Assembly (NCBI GenBank): GCA_013339895.1
Contig: JABACO010000002.1
Span: 8,712,924 to 8,776,923, forward strand
Direction: 5' to 3'
DNA length: 64,000 bases
Source: Ephydatia muelleri
Lineage: Eukaryota; Porifera; Demospongiae; Spongillida; Spongillidae
Below the pieces are notes generated by a model. The model was not told where the DNA came from and did not search any database. It saw nothing but the letters and a program-made list of their open reading frames with translations. The translations under genes and the position numbers were made by a program. Below are positions 9,871 to 24,800 of this stretch, one piece after another; the stretch's first letter is position 1, and each line of letters opens with the position of its first letter.

Positions 9871-12800
9871 GTATGTTTTTGTTATGCTTTTCTTACTCTA
9901 CAACAGCATCAGGTATTGCATAAGATTAAACCATAAATATTAAATCCCCATTAACTGAGCAGATAATGGTATTAATGTAACTACCACTGGTGAAATTAAA
10001 CAGAAGGCACAATAGAAGTGTGAATTATTCAATGGATAAAAACTACCATATATGCTCATTTGGTATCAGAAATGATGCACACATTAGCTACCTACAAAAT
10101 AAGGATATCAGCTCAGATTTTATTTTTGGAGGAGAGGGGGGGGGGGGGTTAAGACAAATGATGTCTGTGCTAAACAAGCAACAATGCACTTAAATCATAA
10201 GCTGCTATCATAAAGAACATCTTACCCATTAGCTTGCAATTGAATTTTTGCTGCAGAAAAGTTCATGTGATTAATTCATCATATTCAAGGAGGAAAAGAC
10301 AATAGTAATTCATTGTCCGGCATCAGACAGTAATGGCAGTCCATTTGAAGCTGAAAATTAGAACACTGTTGCATGGTTTAGGCTTGTCTAGGTGTCCCAA
10401 TAAGATTGCATGTCATTGATTAGCATGCACTAATCCTAATTATAATACATATTTCTTACCTAATTTCAAAGAACTGAACAGAGGTACAGTTATCTCACCT
10501 CCCATGCATACCATTCTTTCATACCTGTTGCCTTTGAAACTACTGGACTCTTTGGCCTCACTCCATGTCTTGCTTGACAGACTTGGGTCACCACAATATG
10601 AACAGCACTGGTGACAAAAGCTCTCTTGCATAGTTTTCTGATCCCATTCAGAGGAAAAATGCAGCATCAATTTTAGGAATTTGGTCTCCATTCCCCTCTC
10701 CTTTTGAATGATGTTTAATGATTATTATGTATATTTATTATTTTCAAATGGAAAAAAAGGAAACAAAAAGAAATAATTAAAAAAACCATTGAGTGATGTT
10801 TACACCCTCATATTTATGGGTAATAATAATGTGTGTTTCCATGTGTTAATAAATGAGTAGGTGGCTTTCTTTGACACTGGAGGCAGTAAGTTTGGTTGCC
10901 TTGATCCTCCTCTATGAAATAATTCTTAATATAAAAGGGTCATAATTTTTAATGAGGGAATAGCTAGTCACAATTTACATACAGAAAAAGGGAGCTACGA
11001 AATAAATGTATTTGCTATTGTATTGAACTTTATGTACAATGTACAGTAAATATAACTATACATTTAAACATATATAAGAATAATATAATAATTATAATAT
11101 ATAACGTTTGGTTCTTTTTCATTCAGCTGCATAGCCAGTTTCAAATAGCTAGCAGTGATAATGAGAAGCTACGAAGCTCCATAATAGAACTTCAAAAGTC
11201 AAATGCTGAGCTTGAACAAATAAGAAGTGAGGCTGAAAGTGTGAAGAGCCAATTGGAAACTAAACTTCAGCAGGTAATATTCCGTGTATTATGTATGTGC
11301 ACAGGACTCAATATTCCTGTGTTGCATTGTCATGTACATGTATTGAGAATGTAGTGAAGTTGATATTTTTCCAGGAATACAGCGCACTGGTTGTATAGCT
11401 GTATTTATGTAAATGGTACTATTTAGATGCCAAATAGATGGACTCAACTCCAATGCTAATGATGCAAATACTATTCCTGTTGGTTAAATTGCTTAGGGAA
11501 ATGCTTTTGCTCCAGAACCACATCTTGTATTGTGTCCTACTTAGTACTTTTGCTCTCTGTACCACCATACACATTATTAAGATAATGAACGTGCAAAGCA
11601 TGGTTATATTTAGAATCTTGAACTAGCATGTGAACATTGTATTTGCCATGCGCGTGGGTAACATAGGGTTACTATTTCACGTTATTTTTTATCCAATGTT
11701 AAACATGAAGGAATGTGAAGCAATTTTCACCGTGCAATTTGTCGTTTGTATCGATATAGAAAAGGGACTAAATGGTCTTTTCTAGTCTGTAATGATTTAA
11801 AAATTAAGCACATACACAATACAGTGTAGCATAAATGACAGAAAGAGGCCAATAATGGCATACAATATGATCTGAGCAAATAAACTTCCTGTTTAATTGG
11901 AAATGTTGTTAAGGTCATTATCAAACAATAGCAACTTATAGATGTTTAAATTTGGAGCAGCAATGAAATTTTGTGTGGGAGAACTTCAGATGTTGATGAC
12001 TCTATTGCAGAAAAAGATATACCATCTGATTTGTAGTATATATTTGTGGATTCTTTTATCATCCATTAGGGACTTTAACTCCCTTGTATTCTCTTTCTGT
12101 ACCACCAATCAGCTCAGTGCACCAACTGCCTGATGTTTCTCAAAGCCGATACGTTCAAGCTCATTACAGTCATAATCACTTTTGCAGTTGATTGTGCTGC
12201 TCATAAGATTAATTCACATCATAGCAAGGATCAAGTAATTATGCCTGAAGAACCATTTGTGAGGTGACTCATAATGTTTTGGTATCATCTCCTACAAGAC
12301 TATGCCTTTTTTTCCTATTCATACTATCATGGATGTAGGCCTAAGTACACTGTAATTGATAGACTTTGGCTCGTTCCTGCAGGCCAAATGTAGGTTTTTT
12401 TTTTTTTTTTTTTTCTTAATCATCTATTCGAGGCTAGTTGTATTCATAAATTAGGTCTAGGTGTAAAAGTAGTATGCTTCCTGCATGGCATAAGCTGCAA
12501 ATGTATGGATTCCTTTTTAACTTAAATTAAACATTTTCCATTATATTAGTCAATTAACGCAAGTGACATAAGATCTTATTTTCAATTTATCAGGCATCTC
12601 AAACATATAATATTTTAACATTAGCTACTTGAATGGTATTTCTAACCCCACATGTTTGCATGCTTTATATACATTCTCCATCTTACGTTGGCTTTATCCC
12701 ATTAGCCTGTTTTAAAGGATCAAAAGATATCTATAATCCCATTGGTTGTAAATACTCTGCACACTGCACTAGAACAGATGCTATAAATGAGTTCTGATCA

Positions 12801-15800
12801 GCCCATGCATGATGACAAGATGCACAAAGCTTATCAGTCAATTACATGTTATGAACAGTGTCATCATTCTCAGCAGCTGTGCTATGTAACATACGCACAC
12901 CAAAACAATCTCAACAGGTGCTACGTTTGGAGGAATTACATAAAACAGTAAAGCACTCAAGTCCAGATGTACATAGAAGCATTAGCTTACGTTTCCACTA
13001 TCCAGCACTGACTACTAGCATTGTAAAAAGGTCCTTCATTTTTAAACCAAGTCTACCTGAGAAGCTTGCACTGATCTGTCCAACTCCAAATAGAAGACAA
13101 TCTGATCATTAGTGCTAAATTCTTTAGCCACTACACCATCCATTAGGGTCTAATGGTAGGTGTTTATCATGTGTATAAGCTGTGTCATAGAAATATAGCT
13201 CAGAACTGCTTATATGGCTACCATACAAGTCAAATTGAGTTAATTTGAGTGGAGTGCACTGATGTAATGAAAACTCCTGCTTGTGCTCTACGAACATCAA
13301 GCACAATGCTAAGTCATGTGTTTGCACTTATTTTGCACAGTAGCTTGACCTGGGTAGTGTATGTACTTTGAAATGTAACCAGGGTGGGTTTTATGAAATG
13401 CATTTATGAATTTTTCTAGCAAAGGGCAATTATTACTCAGTACATTTACTTGAGATGTGCAAAACTGATCTCTAGCACTAGCTCCAGGCTCAATAAGAGT
13501 TAACCTGAAAAACGTTTTTAACAAAACCTGAATAATTGTGTTTTTTACTTATTTGTATGTTAGCAATACACAAAATTACTTATTAGAATAAACACTCACA
13601 ATTCCATTAGATGGGCTCAGTTTATGCAAATCAGCATCAAGCAGAAACACAGCATAAAATCCCACATTAAAGCAGTGGTTGTTTTGAGTAACACATTTTA
13701 AATCATTGAAGTCAAATTTGCCAATTTTATGCTACTATACTACACCAGACTGCTGATTTACCCATAGCTAGTTAAACACACAGAAATAGCTTGTAATAGT
13801 ATGCTACTCATAATAGCATGCATTAACTCACTGCTGCACGCTCCTTTGAGGGTGCAATCTGGCAATTTCATGGTATTGTGTTTGCTTGGTAGCCGGCTTC
13901 AAGTCGCGGTTTTCCTGGTAACGAGCCCGCTTGTTAGCATGCTTGGACTTGGGGTCTTCCTGGTAATGACTGGAATTTTGGTCCAAAAATTTAGTTCCTG
14001 AGGTCCATTTGTTTGCTTAAAGTTTTGGTTCCCAAAGGCCACAAATGGTCCCCACTGAAAATTTTGGTCCCATACCTTTTGTATTATGTGCATACAAGAG
14101 TTTGATCCTTACCATAAGTATTAATAGTATTTTTAAGTCAAGTAGCACATCCAAATATCACACTTTAATAATAAATTCAATTTGCAATGGTCAATAAATG
14201 CGCTTCATAGTTACAAGGGTTCACAAGTGTTGCATAGATAAAGAGATTCTTTTGTGTAATATTTAACTGTATATATATATATGTGTATGCCCCCACACAC
14301 ATGCACACTTTACTGATATGCCAGCAATGGCGTTATAGTGTGAGCTTTTCCAAACACAACATTTTGTTATCACACTATTATACTTGGAGCAAATCTTAGC
14401 CATTTTTTACTTGCCAGAAGGACTATATAATTGTGGCAAGCTAATTGGCAGCGGCATATATTTTAACTTTTGTTGCCCACACTTTCCAGTGATCCATCTT
14501 TGTTCTTTGCAAGTAGTTATCCATTTTTTTAATCCTTTCAAGTAACAAGATAGCAAAGTAGGTTTATGAGTCAGCAAGGTGGGATTATGAATGTGACCAG
14601 TCCTCTGAGTCATTCACAATAGTCTTGACCTTCTGTTACTTTTTGTGCCACAGCTCTGAAAAATCAATTTCCATCATGTGACCACGTACGGTCCACATCA
14701 ATATCTAAATAAAAAAAGTGATTTCAATTCCCTTAGTCCTAAAACACCACACATTCTTCTTTGCCAATTATGCAAACTGGCAAGTACAACTGTGTCAATT
14801 GTGTAATTCGACATCTCAATAACAGATCCATCAGCACTATTGTCTGCTACAAAACAGGACTGTTGCTCAACAACACCCTCTACCTGTAATCATCCTTCTG
14901 AGTGCAGACTAGAACTTTGTGGAAAGTGTTGGAAAGAGAACTACATTTTTGATTTTTTTGATTTATTGCAAATTATTTGCAAAGAGAACAATGGCATAAA
15001 ATCTTCTGAAATTGTAAAATTACTACTGGTTAATCAACAATTAACCTATCATGATCACCTTCAAGTACACAACAATCTACTTACCATGTAGTGAAAAATG
15101 AACATCAGCAGTGGAATCTGTTGAGATAAGGATATGTGCACTCATGAGCAGCATATCTGGAGAATCTGAACCATCATCTACATCTAAAGTTACTTGTAGT
15201 CTGTAAATCTTTAAAATGACTACCAGATGCAATATAACTTTATCATTATGACAACTTAAATCATACACCCCTCATGACCTAACTTGTGAAGGGTCCCACA
15301 TATCTAAAATCCGGCTTCCATCATTTTGTCTTTTTACTATGAAATCCTTCTTCAAAACAAGCTGTCCAATCAGATACCTTGACATTTTTGTTGTCATACT
15401 GATTCTTTTACTCATTTTGAGCAACTTTGATGTTCATTGCTACTTAATGTAATGTATTTATATGCTCCTTCAATTTTGCTCCATGATCTGGCTCTTGAAT
15501 TTCACTTGTAGAGGTCGATTGCATTTCAATATCAATTGGAAGATTTGGTTTCAGTACAAGTGATGTTTGATAAGTAGCCTGGTTCATGTACTTTATAGCA
15601 TTGGCATGAACACCATAAGTAACACCCATCAAAATTATATCTAGTGCCATCAAAATAGTGCATCACACATTGTTAAGCACATAGATGCTATAACTTTTCA
15701 TGCATGCATATCATATGCATATCACATATATGCATATCCCATATTGGATAGATTATATGCCAGCGAGTGGACGCAACACTTCGTTATCGTTTTAAAACGC

Positions 15801-18800
15801 TCGATCGAAAACCACACCCACAGAACCAATCCCAAATAGGACCAGCATAGATCCTGATGTATGCAATTATCATTTGGAGGGTTCTAAAGCATAACTCATA
15901 TTTAGTAATTTTGCCGGTGCATCTTATCTGTCAAAGTGCAATACTTGTAAACAGATACTGTACATGTGCATGTGATTATAATACATCATCGTGAGGCAGT
16001 AAATTATTTGCATCATTTTGCCTTGGTGTATCGCCTGTGTGTTTCAAATTAGTGTTGAAACCATTTTTCTTTATGCTCAAATTGTGTAGCACGTGATTAA
16101 AGAGGAAAAACTACGTACTAAATTGGAGAATCAAACATTGGAGTTCCGTGATAAGCAAAAACAGCTGGAAGACGAGCTTTATGCCTGGTTGCAAGCAAGT
16201 GAGGAGCTGAAGATGCAACCATGTCGGAAGGTATATGTAGCAATCCATTTGTGTACTCGCATTGAAACTCATGTATTACTTTGGACTCTTTGGCAAGCAT
16301 TATTCTTTGTGTTGTGCCACACAACGTGTGATGCATTTACACTGAAATTATTAATAGTACTCAATAATCTTTGCATTTGTGATAATGGATTGCTTAAATT
16401 GTATACTATATAGCTGAAGTGTAGTATGACAGAAGGCAGCTTAGCTGCTTGACCTTGATCAAACACATCTAGCATAGTGGTAACATGACCATTTGCTCTA
16501 ATAGTGTCCACCATAGATACATTCCTGGAACCTTTATACATCCCTAAAGCCTCTATCTGATACTCTATCTGTCTGTACCATTCAGTGCATAACTGCTTGA
16601 TGTTTCTTATTGCCATGTACATCTATTATGGTCCAGATTTCTATCACCACTATTCCTGCGTATAAATTCATTAAAAATAATTGTAATAGTAAAAATGACG
16701 AAGATGGCTATAGACCTTCGTACGACAGCTGAAATTGCGGTTACAGGTGCCTTCTTTACACCTAGCTTCCTATAAAGTCAAACGACCATACATCTGGCTC
16801 ATAAATTAGCCCTTGTTCCAATCCGAGTGTATATAGACCTAAATCCATAAAGTACATACACACTGTATGGATATGGAATCAAGGCGTGGTCTCAAGATAC
16901 CAAATGCATTACGATTGTAGCTTGTATTACTGTAGCATCAAGTCTTTAATGAATACAACAGTGCAACAACAAATACATGTCAGCGGGTCAAGAAGAAACG
17001 ACATGTTTTCCCTATTTCAATATTTTGCGATTCAAAGCTTTTTGTACCAAGCTATTTTGTACGTCGGTCGCTATGATGACTGAAATCATTTAAAATGGCT
17101 GGTCCTACGTGTCAAGAAACTAAGCCAAAACGCCGTTCATCTCATTTATTTGTGCGAGGCCACGCCAGAGCGCTTTACAAACGGACGTGGGAAGACAGAT
17201 GTCGACTGATCGGAGGCCGACTCTGTATCAAATTCCATTAACTAGATACATGTACATGTATGCATGAGGAAAAAAAAGAAAAAAAAAATTAAGGTATAGG
17301 GTAATGAACTAGACCATCCACCGAAATCCTGGTGGTTGAACATTGTGATAAATCGGGCAGCCTGAATGAGTGGTATGGCCTTCTGCCCAGCGCTTGAGGT
17401 TCTTGTGGCCTTGACCACAGCAGCCAGGAGTAGAGCACTTCCGCCTGGTGCACTGCTGGTGGTGGGCGACAGCCAGTGCTGCTGTCACTTGCTGTTGAGG
17501 CTGGAGAGCAGGAAGAGCCGGAGCTGGCTGAGCAACGAACGGTGGAAGAATGTCCAGCCTGCAGTCTGGCGAGATCCACTGGTCATGTATTTCCTTCAGA
17601 TGTGCCATCTTCTCAGTGTTGATAGGGGGGCATTCACTAGCGTCCTCGTACGATCTGATCAATGGCCTGACATTAGGCACAACACCATCAGCATCACAGT
17701 AGACGTTCACGACATTGTACTGGCCTTCATTGCACAACTGTCGCACTTGGAGCCTTGGTCGGTCATCTGCAACTTGCTGCCAGACGATATCGTGCAAATC
17801 AGGCACTTCCTTGTACACATGCCGTGACAGCTGTTCCTTCTAACAAAAGATGGTGCTGCCATCCAAGTCGTACAGCGTCAAGCCATACTGGGCAGTGATG
17901 CAGGACAACTCCTTTCCAGTGAAAACATCATGGTGGTATAGCAAGAGTGTGAAACCCGCGCGCGGGCAAATGCTTCATCGTGGCTAAACTTGGTGCTACC
18001 AGGAATCGTCAGCAACAGGCGACAGGACTATGGCCGGGCTGGCCCATGCAACCAATAACAAACTGATTCAAATTGACCATTGCATTATCCAATACGATTG
18101 CAACATGTTTCACCCATGGCGGCACATTGGTACTAATGATATGATCCAGACAGGTGATCGTTGTGTCTGCAGACTTTGATCCAGCAGCTCCCTCGTGATA
18201 GACATAGAAGTAATTGGACTTCCTGCCATGAAAACAATCCTGAAATTGTCAGAGCAGAGTTTTTGCTTTATACATTATATCCCGATGCAGGAAGGCAGTC
18301 GGCTTTATATCGTTGCCTCTTAATAACGAGTGTTGTGCTTGCTTGTATGCCACTCTGCTGTATTGTATGCATTCGAGAGTGTAGTCAACCCTGCTATCGA
18401 TACCAAACAAACCCATTTGACTTATAAGCTTACTATGCGACATGGCTCGTCGTTAAACGGAAAACTAGTTCCTGGCTGTCAGAACGCCTTCTTCTAGTTC
18501 GACACACTTAATCCAAATATAGAGAAGATAGCATTTTGCTCACAAATCATGAAGGCAGCCGTAGGCTGAACCTAGTGGTTCAGATCGGTCCAACGTTGTC
18601 TGCTCCTTCTCGTTCCTGACATCAATGCTGCACCCAAGTCCAGCTGTAATGAATACAGCAGCACAATAACAAATACACGTAGTGCAATACTACTGCGTAC
18701 ATGAGCATGACGTATAACATAAGCATGATGTAATACAGTCTGGTACACTGTGTGCTACAATATACTAAAACTTGAACCAGATTTAATTAAAAATAATCAG

Positions 18801-21800
18801 TCAATCAATCAATCAATCATACAATTAAAACAAGCCCCTATATATATATGATGCTATGATTATATACATGCATACCATTTCAATTGTTGAAATGTCATCA
18901 GAACACTTGGCAAATTTTCTATTTCATTGTAACCACTAATATTCAACGTACAGACGAAGTAAAAAAGAGGGTTTACCAGCAGAAACTTTTAATAGAAGGT
19001 TTAAGAACGTACTCGCTATGAAAATGACACTGTAGTGCAAAAAATACATGTAATAAAAAAATCATAGGATTGTATTCATTACAAACTGCAAATTGTACCT
19101 ACGCTGTTTTTATTATTTTTTTGCTCTTACGATACATATATCCAACAGTATAGCATTTAAAATTTATATTATTTGTTTATAATTGTATATATTATTTAAT
19201 TGCGTTTCCCAAAATACTGTATGTTGGATGTCTCACAGTCACACTTGTAACTTTTCGTATCCAAATTCTTTGTCTGTTCGATAGGATACATGCCATGAAA
19301 GTCATGATACAAAGCCAACATCCAAACCAAGACAACGTGCATCTACAATTTCAGATCCTGGAGCATTCTCAACAACACAACAAAATCAATCTCATTTGAA
19401 TCAATCAGAAATGGATCAATCAGTTGAAAACAGTGTGCCAATTGAAGAACAAGATTCTTCTAAATTAAAACAACAAAGGGAATCATCAAGTGATCTTAGT
19501 GATCCTTCCCAACCACCATCATCCAAAGACACTTCATTGCCAAATCCAGATTCATGTGTCAAGATTACGCTGCAACAGCCTTTGTCTCAACCACAGTATG
19601 TTAACAATCCAACATTTCTGCATGCAGGTTCCTCTCAGTTTAGGTATGTGTAATGTGCTTCAAAGTGACATTAATACTACTAATGCTTGAGATGGTCAAA
19701 TAGCTCATTACTCATTGTGAAATAACAAATGGATTAATTGAAGCTTTTGTAGCATCCATCTTCTTCACATGTAAGGCAAATTTGAAGTTGGTTTATAATC
19801 TGACCTGATGATCACTTATGGTTTCAGGCATAACATTGAGAGTATGGCTTTACATGTATTTCATATTGCATCTCCTCTTGCCCCTTGCTGAAAGGAAATA
19901 TTCTATACTTAGTCTGGTCTAGCCAATTGGATATAACTTACAGTACTGTTGCAAATACAGTAGTGCAGAGCAATCCATGCAGAATTATATTAGGATTGAA
20001 TCATTGATAGCCACTCACACTATACTACACTCCCATTATACAGTGATTATGTTTGCTGCAATCAATTTATAGTGTACTTGTATTCTATCAGAAAATCACA
20101 ATAATATGCAAACTGTGTTAATGCAGTGTGTAGCAATTTGTCTAACTTTAACAGTATATGAAGGAATGTCTACCTATTGCACACTTAATTTAATTGGTTT
20201 TATTATCACCCAATTGAAAATAGACTGCTCAATTTATTATATTAGAAGACAGATTTTCTCATGGTTTAATTTCAATTTTATCTTTCAACAATATTTTCAA
20301 CAGCTGCTTCATCCGGCATGATATATTGTTGCATATTAAAAGTAGTCATGAGTGCTCCTCAATAAAATGTTTGTGTACTGTATGTGGGTTAATTCAAAGT
20401 GCTTCCAATTAGCAAAGTGACATAGTGGTAATAGCACCATGTACTGTAGTAGGACATGTACTAATATTCAATTGCTTTATACAATCTAATTTCAGAAGGA
20501 AGCCTCCTGGAGGGGTGGCAGTTATTCCCTTGCCATTGAAGGTAATGAAACAGGCTGGTACAAAACATTGCAATGACCTAGGCCACTTGCAATTCAAATT
20601 CTGAAAACAGAACCTTTTTTTATTAATTACGCATTTCAACATTATTGATCCTTAGCTACAATGTCTGTACTCACGATAAAACCTACATTCAGTGTTTAAT
20701 CTTTTATTTGTAGATTTTTTGTGCGTATTGGTTTTTTTTAGGTATCTAAGCAATCAAAATACAAAAGTACATGAGACTGTAACTTTTGTGTTCAATGAAA
20801 TTTTACCACCTGATGGTTGTTAAGATCTACCTGTAACTTTCTGATTGTTTGAAGCAGCTTTGACAACTATGGACAAATGTAGTTCGTCATTAATTCTTAC
20901 AAGGTTAAGCTAATATTTGTTTGGACCTACAATTACATTTTATGGACCAAGCACAGACTTTGACCATCTGTGATTTCATGCTACATAGATGTTATATAAG
21001 TACCACCTTCCTAATAGTTTAAAGTTACATTTTAATTTTGACTCTGGGCAAATCTGAAGTGAATGGCACTTTCAGTATGCTTTTGGGTTACTAATTTCTC
21101 ATTAACTAGTAATCAGATATTTATACATGAAATAATCACCTACAATTTCATGGTGCTTTAAATCTGTCTTTACTTCTGCGTAAAGTAATTCAAACTTTAG
21201 CTGATCAAATTGGTTAAGTATGTCATTTAAAACCATTTCCAAAGCAGGCACAATACTGTTTCACTGTCACTGTCAACACGTTCTGGGGCCTGTGGATGTG
21301 GACAATAGCCAGAGATTTGTTTTCTCATGTGAAACTAATAAAAAATAAATCATATCTAGAGTTTGATCAGCCTTCTCCATGAGAAGAAATATATATTATC
21401 ATACATAGTAAGATGACATTCCATTATATGCAATATTATTATTTGGTTTGCATCACTGACTCTGTATCAATTTAAGCTTACTTCGTGCATGAATAGAATG
21501 CTTGTTTTACATCCACTTTATATACAGTGATGCAGTTGAAAATATAAACTCAAACTTGCCATGGGTTTGTTAGCTGGAAACAAGCTATTCGATATTCCAA
21601 TGTTAATCACTGTCTTCACTCTGCTTTGTCTGTTCCAACAATAGAATGAATTCAATGACAGACATGACACAAGGCCAGCATCAAAACCAAGACAACGTGC
21701 AGCGACACTTTCAGGACACAGAGCATTATCAGCAACAGAACCAATTCAATCTCAATCAATTGTTCTACAAATGGGTCCATCAGTCGAAAACATTATACTA

Positions 21801-24800
21801 CCTGAAGAACAAGACTCATCAAAGTTTGCACAACAACAACTATCAAGAGACCATGATGATCCTTCTCGACCAACATCATCCAAAGGTCAAGATGGTAGCA
21901 TGTCAGGCTTTTTTGACAAGATTCCACAACATCAATATGAAAAACCTTCATTTTCAACTTCAAGACAATCTTCATCCACATTTTTAAAATACTCTACTCT
22001 ACCACAGTATGTTAACAAATCCTACTTTTCTGCACACTCCTTTCATTTTAGTTTTGTGTGGTGCTGTTATGAGCCATGTGGGATTGAGTGCAGTTAAATT
22101 AATTATGATGAAATTAAAGAATCTGTTGCATGACAAGAAATTAGTACTTTCATATGTATATGCTTTAGCTGAAAAAATAGTTTATTGCCCATTGTGATAT
22201 AATGAGTGAATGAATAGAAGAAGCTTTTATAGCATCCATCTTCTACTAGAGTTATTTTGAATGTTATTAGTAATCAGACCTGATGATTAATATCTGTTGA
22301 TTTGGTTGCAGCATGATTGTTTATTTATTTCCTGTCAATGTCCTCTTGCCCCTTGCCTTTGAGTAAATCTATACCAAATCTCGGTAACAAAATGAAATAT
22401 CCTTTAATAACATCAGTCATGGTTGCAGATAGTTGGGTGGAAGAACCTTCCATCCTAAATGATATTTGGAGTGATCAGACACTAGCACTATGCTATATTC
22501 CAATTAGACAATGAATGCGAATGACACAGTACACTCTGCTACCATTCATTTTCACTGTCTACTTACTGTACATGTATATTCATTATACCGAAAATGAACA
22601 AACTGGTATAAAACTATAGTCATATTACTCGATGTGTGTGAGCATTTGGCTAACTTCAATAGTCTATGCAGGGATTTCCACATTTATTCAATATCCATCT
22701 TATTTAATTAGTCATATTATCACCAGAGGACTCTTCTTATCTGTTCAATGGAAACCTAATTTATTTGATTGGTTTTGTCACAGATTTATTCAAAATTTGT
22801 CTTTCTATGATAATTCAAACTGATGATTTTTATTCCTGCACACTGTTACAAAAAAAATTTATACACTCTTCTTGGGTTTAGGGATCACATTCCTAGCCAG
22901 TATGGCCCTTGCTAGGGTGATTTTTAGCCTTCCAAACATGTCACTGATCACCATGGCTTTACAAAATGAGGAAGAGCCAAAGGCCAAGCGTGTGGCCAGT
23001 AGAGTAAAGGTTCTTCTTGCTTCCTTACTTCAATTGCAGTATGTTTAGACAACTGCTAGAGGCACACCTCCAGCCTAGTTCAGCACATTTAGGGTCATTG
23101 GCTGTGTGCTTTCTGTTTTCTGCAACTTCAGCAGCAGCACCCACCCTCCTACTTGCCTCAGCCAAAATAGCAGGAGTAAGAGGAGATGTGACTGTGATAT
23201 CAAAGGCAGCCGGCTTGCCTTGTGCCCAGTCACTCACTAGCACATCAGCTTCTAACGTTGCTGCAATGTGAGCTTGGTGGCAAAAGCTCAGGAAGACATC
23301 ACGCAACCTATTGTGGCGTATAACGACATCACCACCACACCAGCAGGTAGCTGCGTGATGGCCCAGAGGGTCCAGTGCCACATCTGGGCAAAGAGAGCCT
23401 CTGGAAGTGTCCAAGCCCAACCACCATTTCACTGCTATCTGAAGCTCATCGGGATCTAAATGTAGCCCAAGACCTACAGAAGGCACAACTGGGAGCCAAG
23501 AGGCTGCATGGGGTGCAGATGTAGAGAGAAGACATGCTTTGTCTGTGTCAGTTGCAGCTGCAATTACAAGGCCAAAAGAGTGGTCATCCAGCCTCTGAGA
23601 CAAGATTCTCTGTGGGATCAGGGAAGCTACAATAGACTCCAAAAAGATGCCATCCAGAGGTGAGACCAAACTATTGTACCTGACAATCGATCGCACCAGG
23701 TGAGGGTTTTCAGCACTACCCAGGCCAGAAAAACTCAATGATGCAATGTATGCCGCACAGGAATGGTGTGAAATTGAGCGCAGACCAAGGCCACCATAGC
23801 TCAAGCCAAGTTGAGCCTGTTTCCAGGCTACATCTGAAATTTCAGTGGCTACACAGTTTGAGAAACACATCCTGACGTCACTGTCAAAGGACTCCAGAGA
23901 GCCAAAGGCCAGGTGAGGGGATGTTGTTCGAACCACATGCACCATCTTGCAGAAACCAGCACACAAACGCAAGAGGATGAGAGCTACCTGAGGATCAATA
24001 CTGGCGACCTCTTCCAATTTAGAAAACAGCTTTGAGGCGATCTTGTGCCTAGAAGCAATGAACTTTGAGCAGAACAAGAAGTCACCAATAGGGGCCCCGA
24101 GTATCTCAAAATGTGGCACCTGAGAACTCTGTATCATCACTGGGAAGGTGAAAAGGTGAATAAATAATGATAATAATAATAAAAATAATAGCAAAGATTA
24201 CAAGCAAAGCATGATAATATATACAGCAATAATACTAAACCACAGAAGGTAATGCACGCTAATACTACTGCGTACATGTAAATGAGCACACACAAACTAC
24301 ACAACGACTACAGCCTATAGTTAAGCTGGGATGTCAGAGCTGACGCCATATGCTTGGGATAGCAGTGCCCTTGCATTTGTTCTGACTAGAACCAAGTTGA
24401 GCCTATCATACAGTGTTGAGGTGGCATGCGATTTGGAGCAATTTAGTCTAGCAGCCAGGTGAGAGGTAAGGCGTGAAAGATGTAAGCGTGCTTCCACTCC
24501 CCAGCAACCATAAGTCTCAACAGCTAAAGGTATGCATGACCAGCCTAGCTCTGAGCACTTAACATCGTTGGAGGCATGCTTCCTTTGTTCTGAAACCCGG
24601 GCAGATGATCCTGCTGTCACGCTTCATTGACGATGCTTTGATTAAGTGGTGATGCAACAGTGAGATCAAAAGCTGCAGGTTTCCCCAGATCCCAATTTGG
24701 CACTAGGACATCAGCTGGCTGGGTGCGCCATTCATCACATGCTCCAAACCACTTCCTACCTCCACCAGCCTGTCTGCAGGATTCAAAAGAGTTGGTTGTG

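Noticed and set aside
23025..24194. The 389-codon minus frame as an intact host gene
   Set aside because: It is the C-terminal part of a retroelement polymerase. It starts inside the polymerase domain with an unrelated hydrophobic lead-in from flanking (AAT)n sequence, and two more copies lie alongside.
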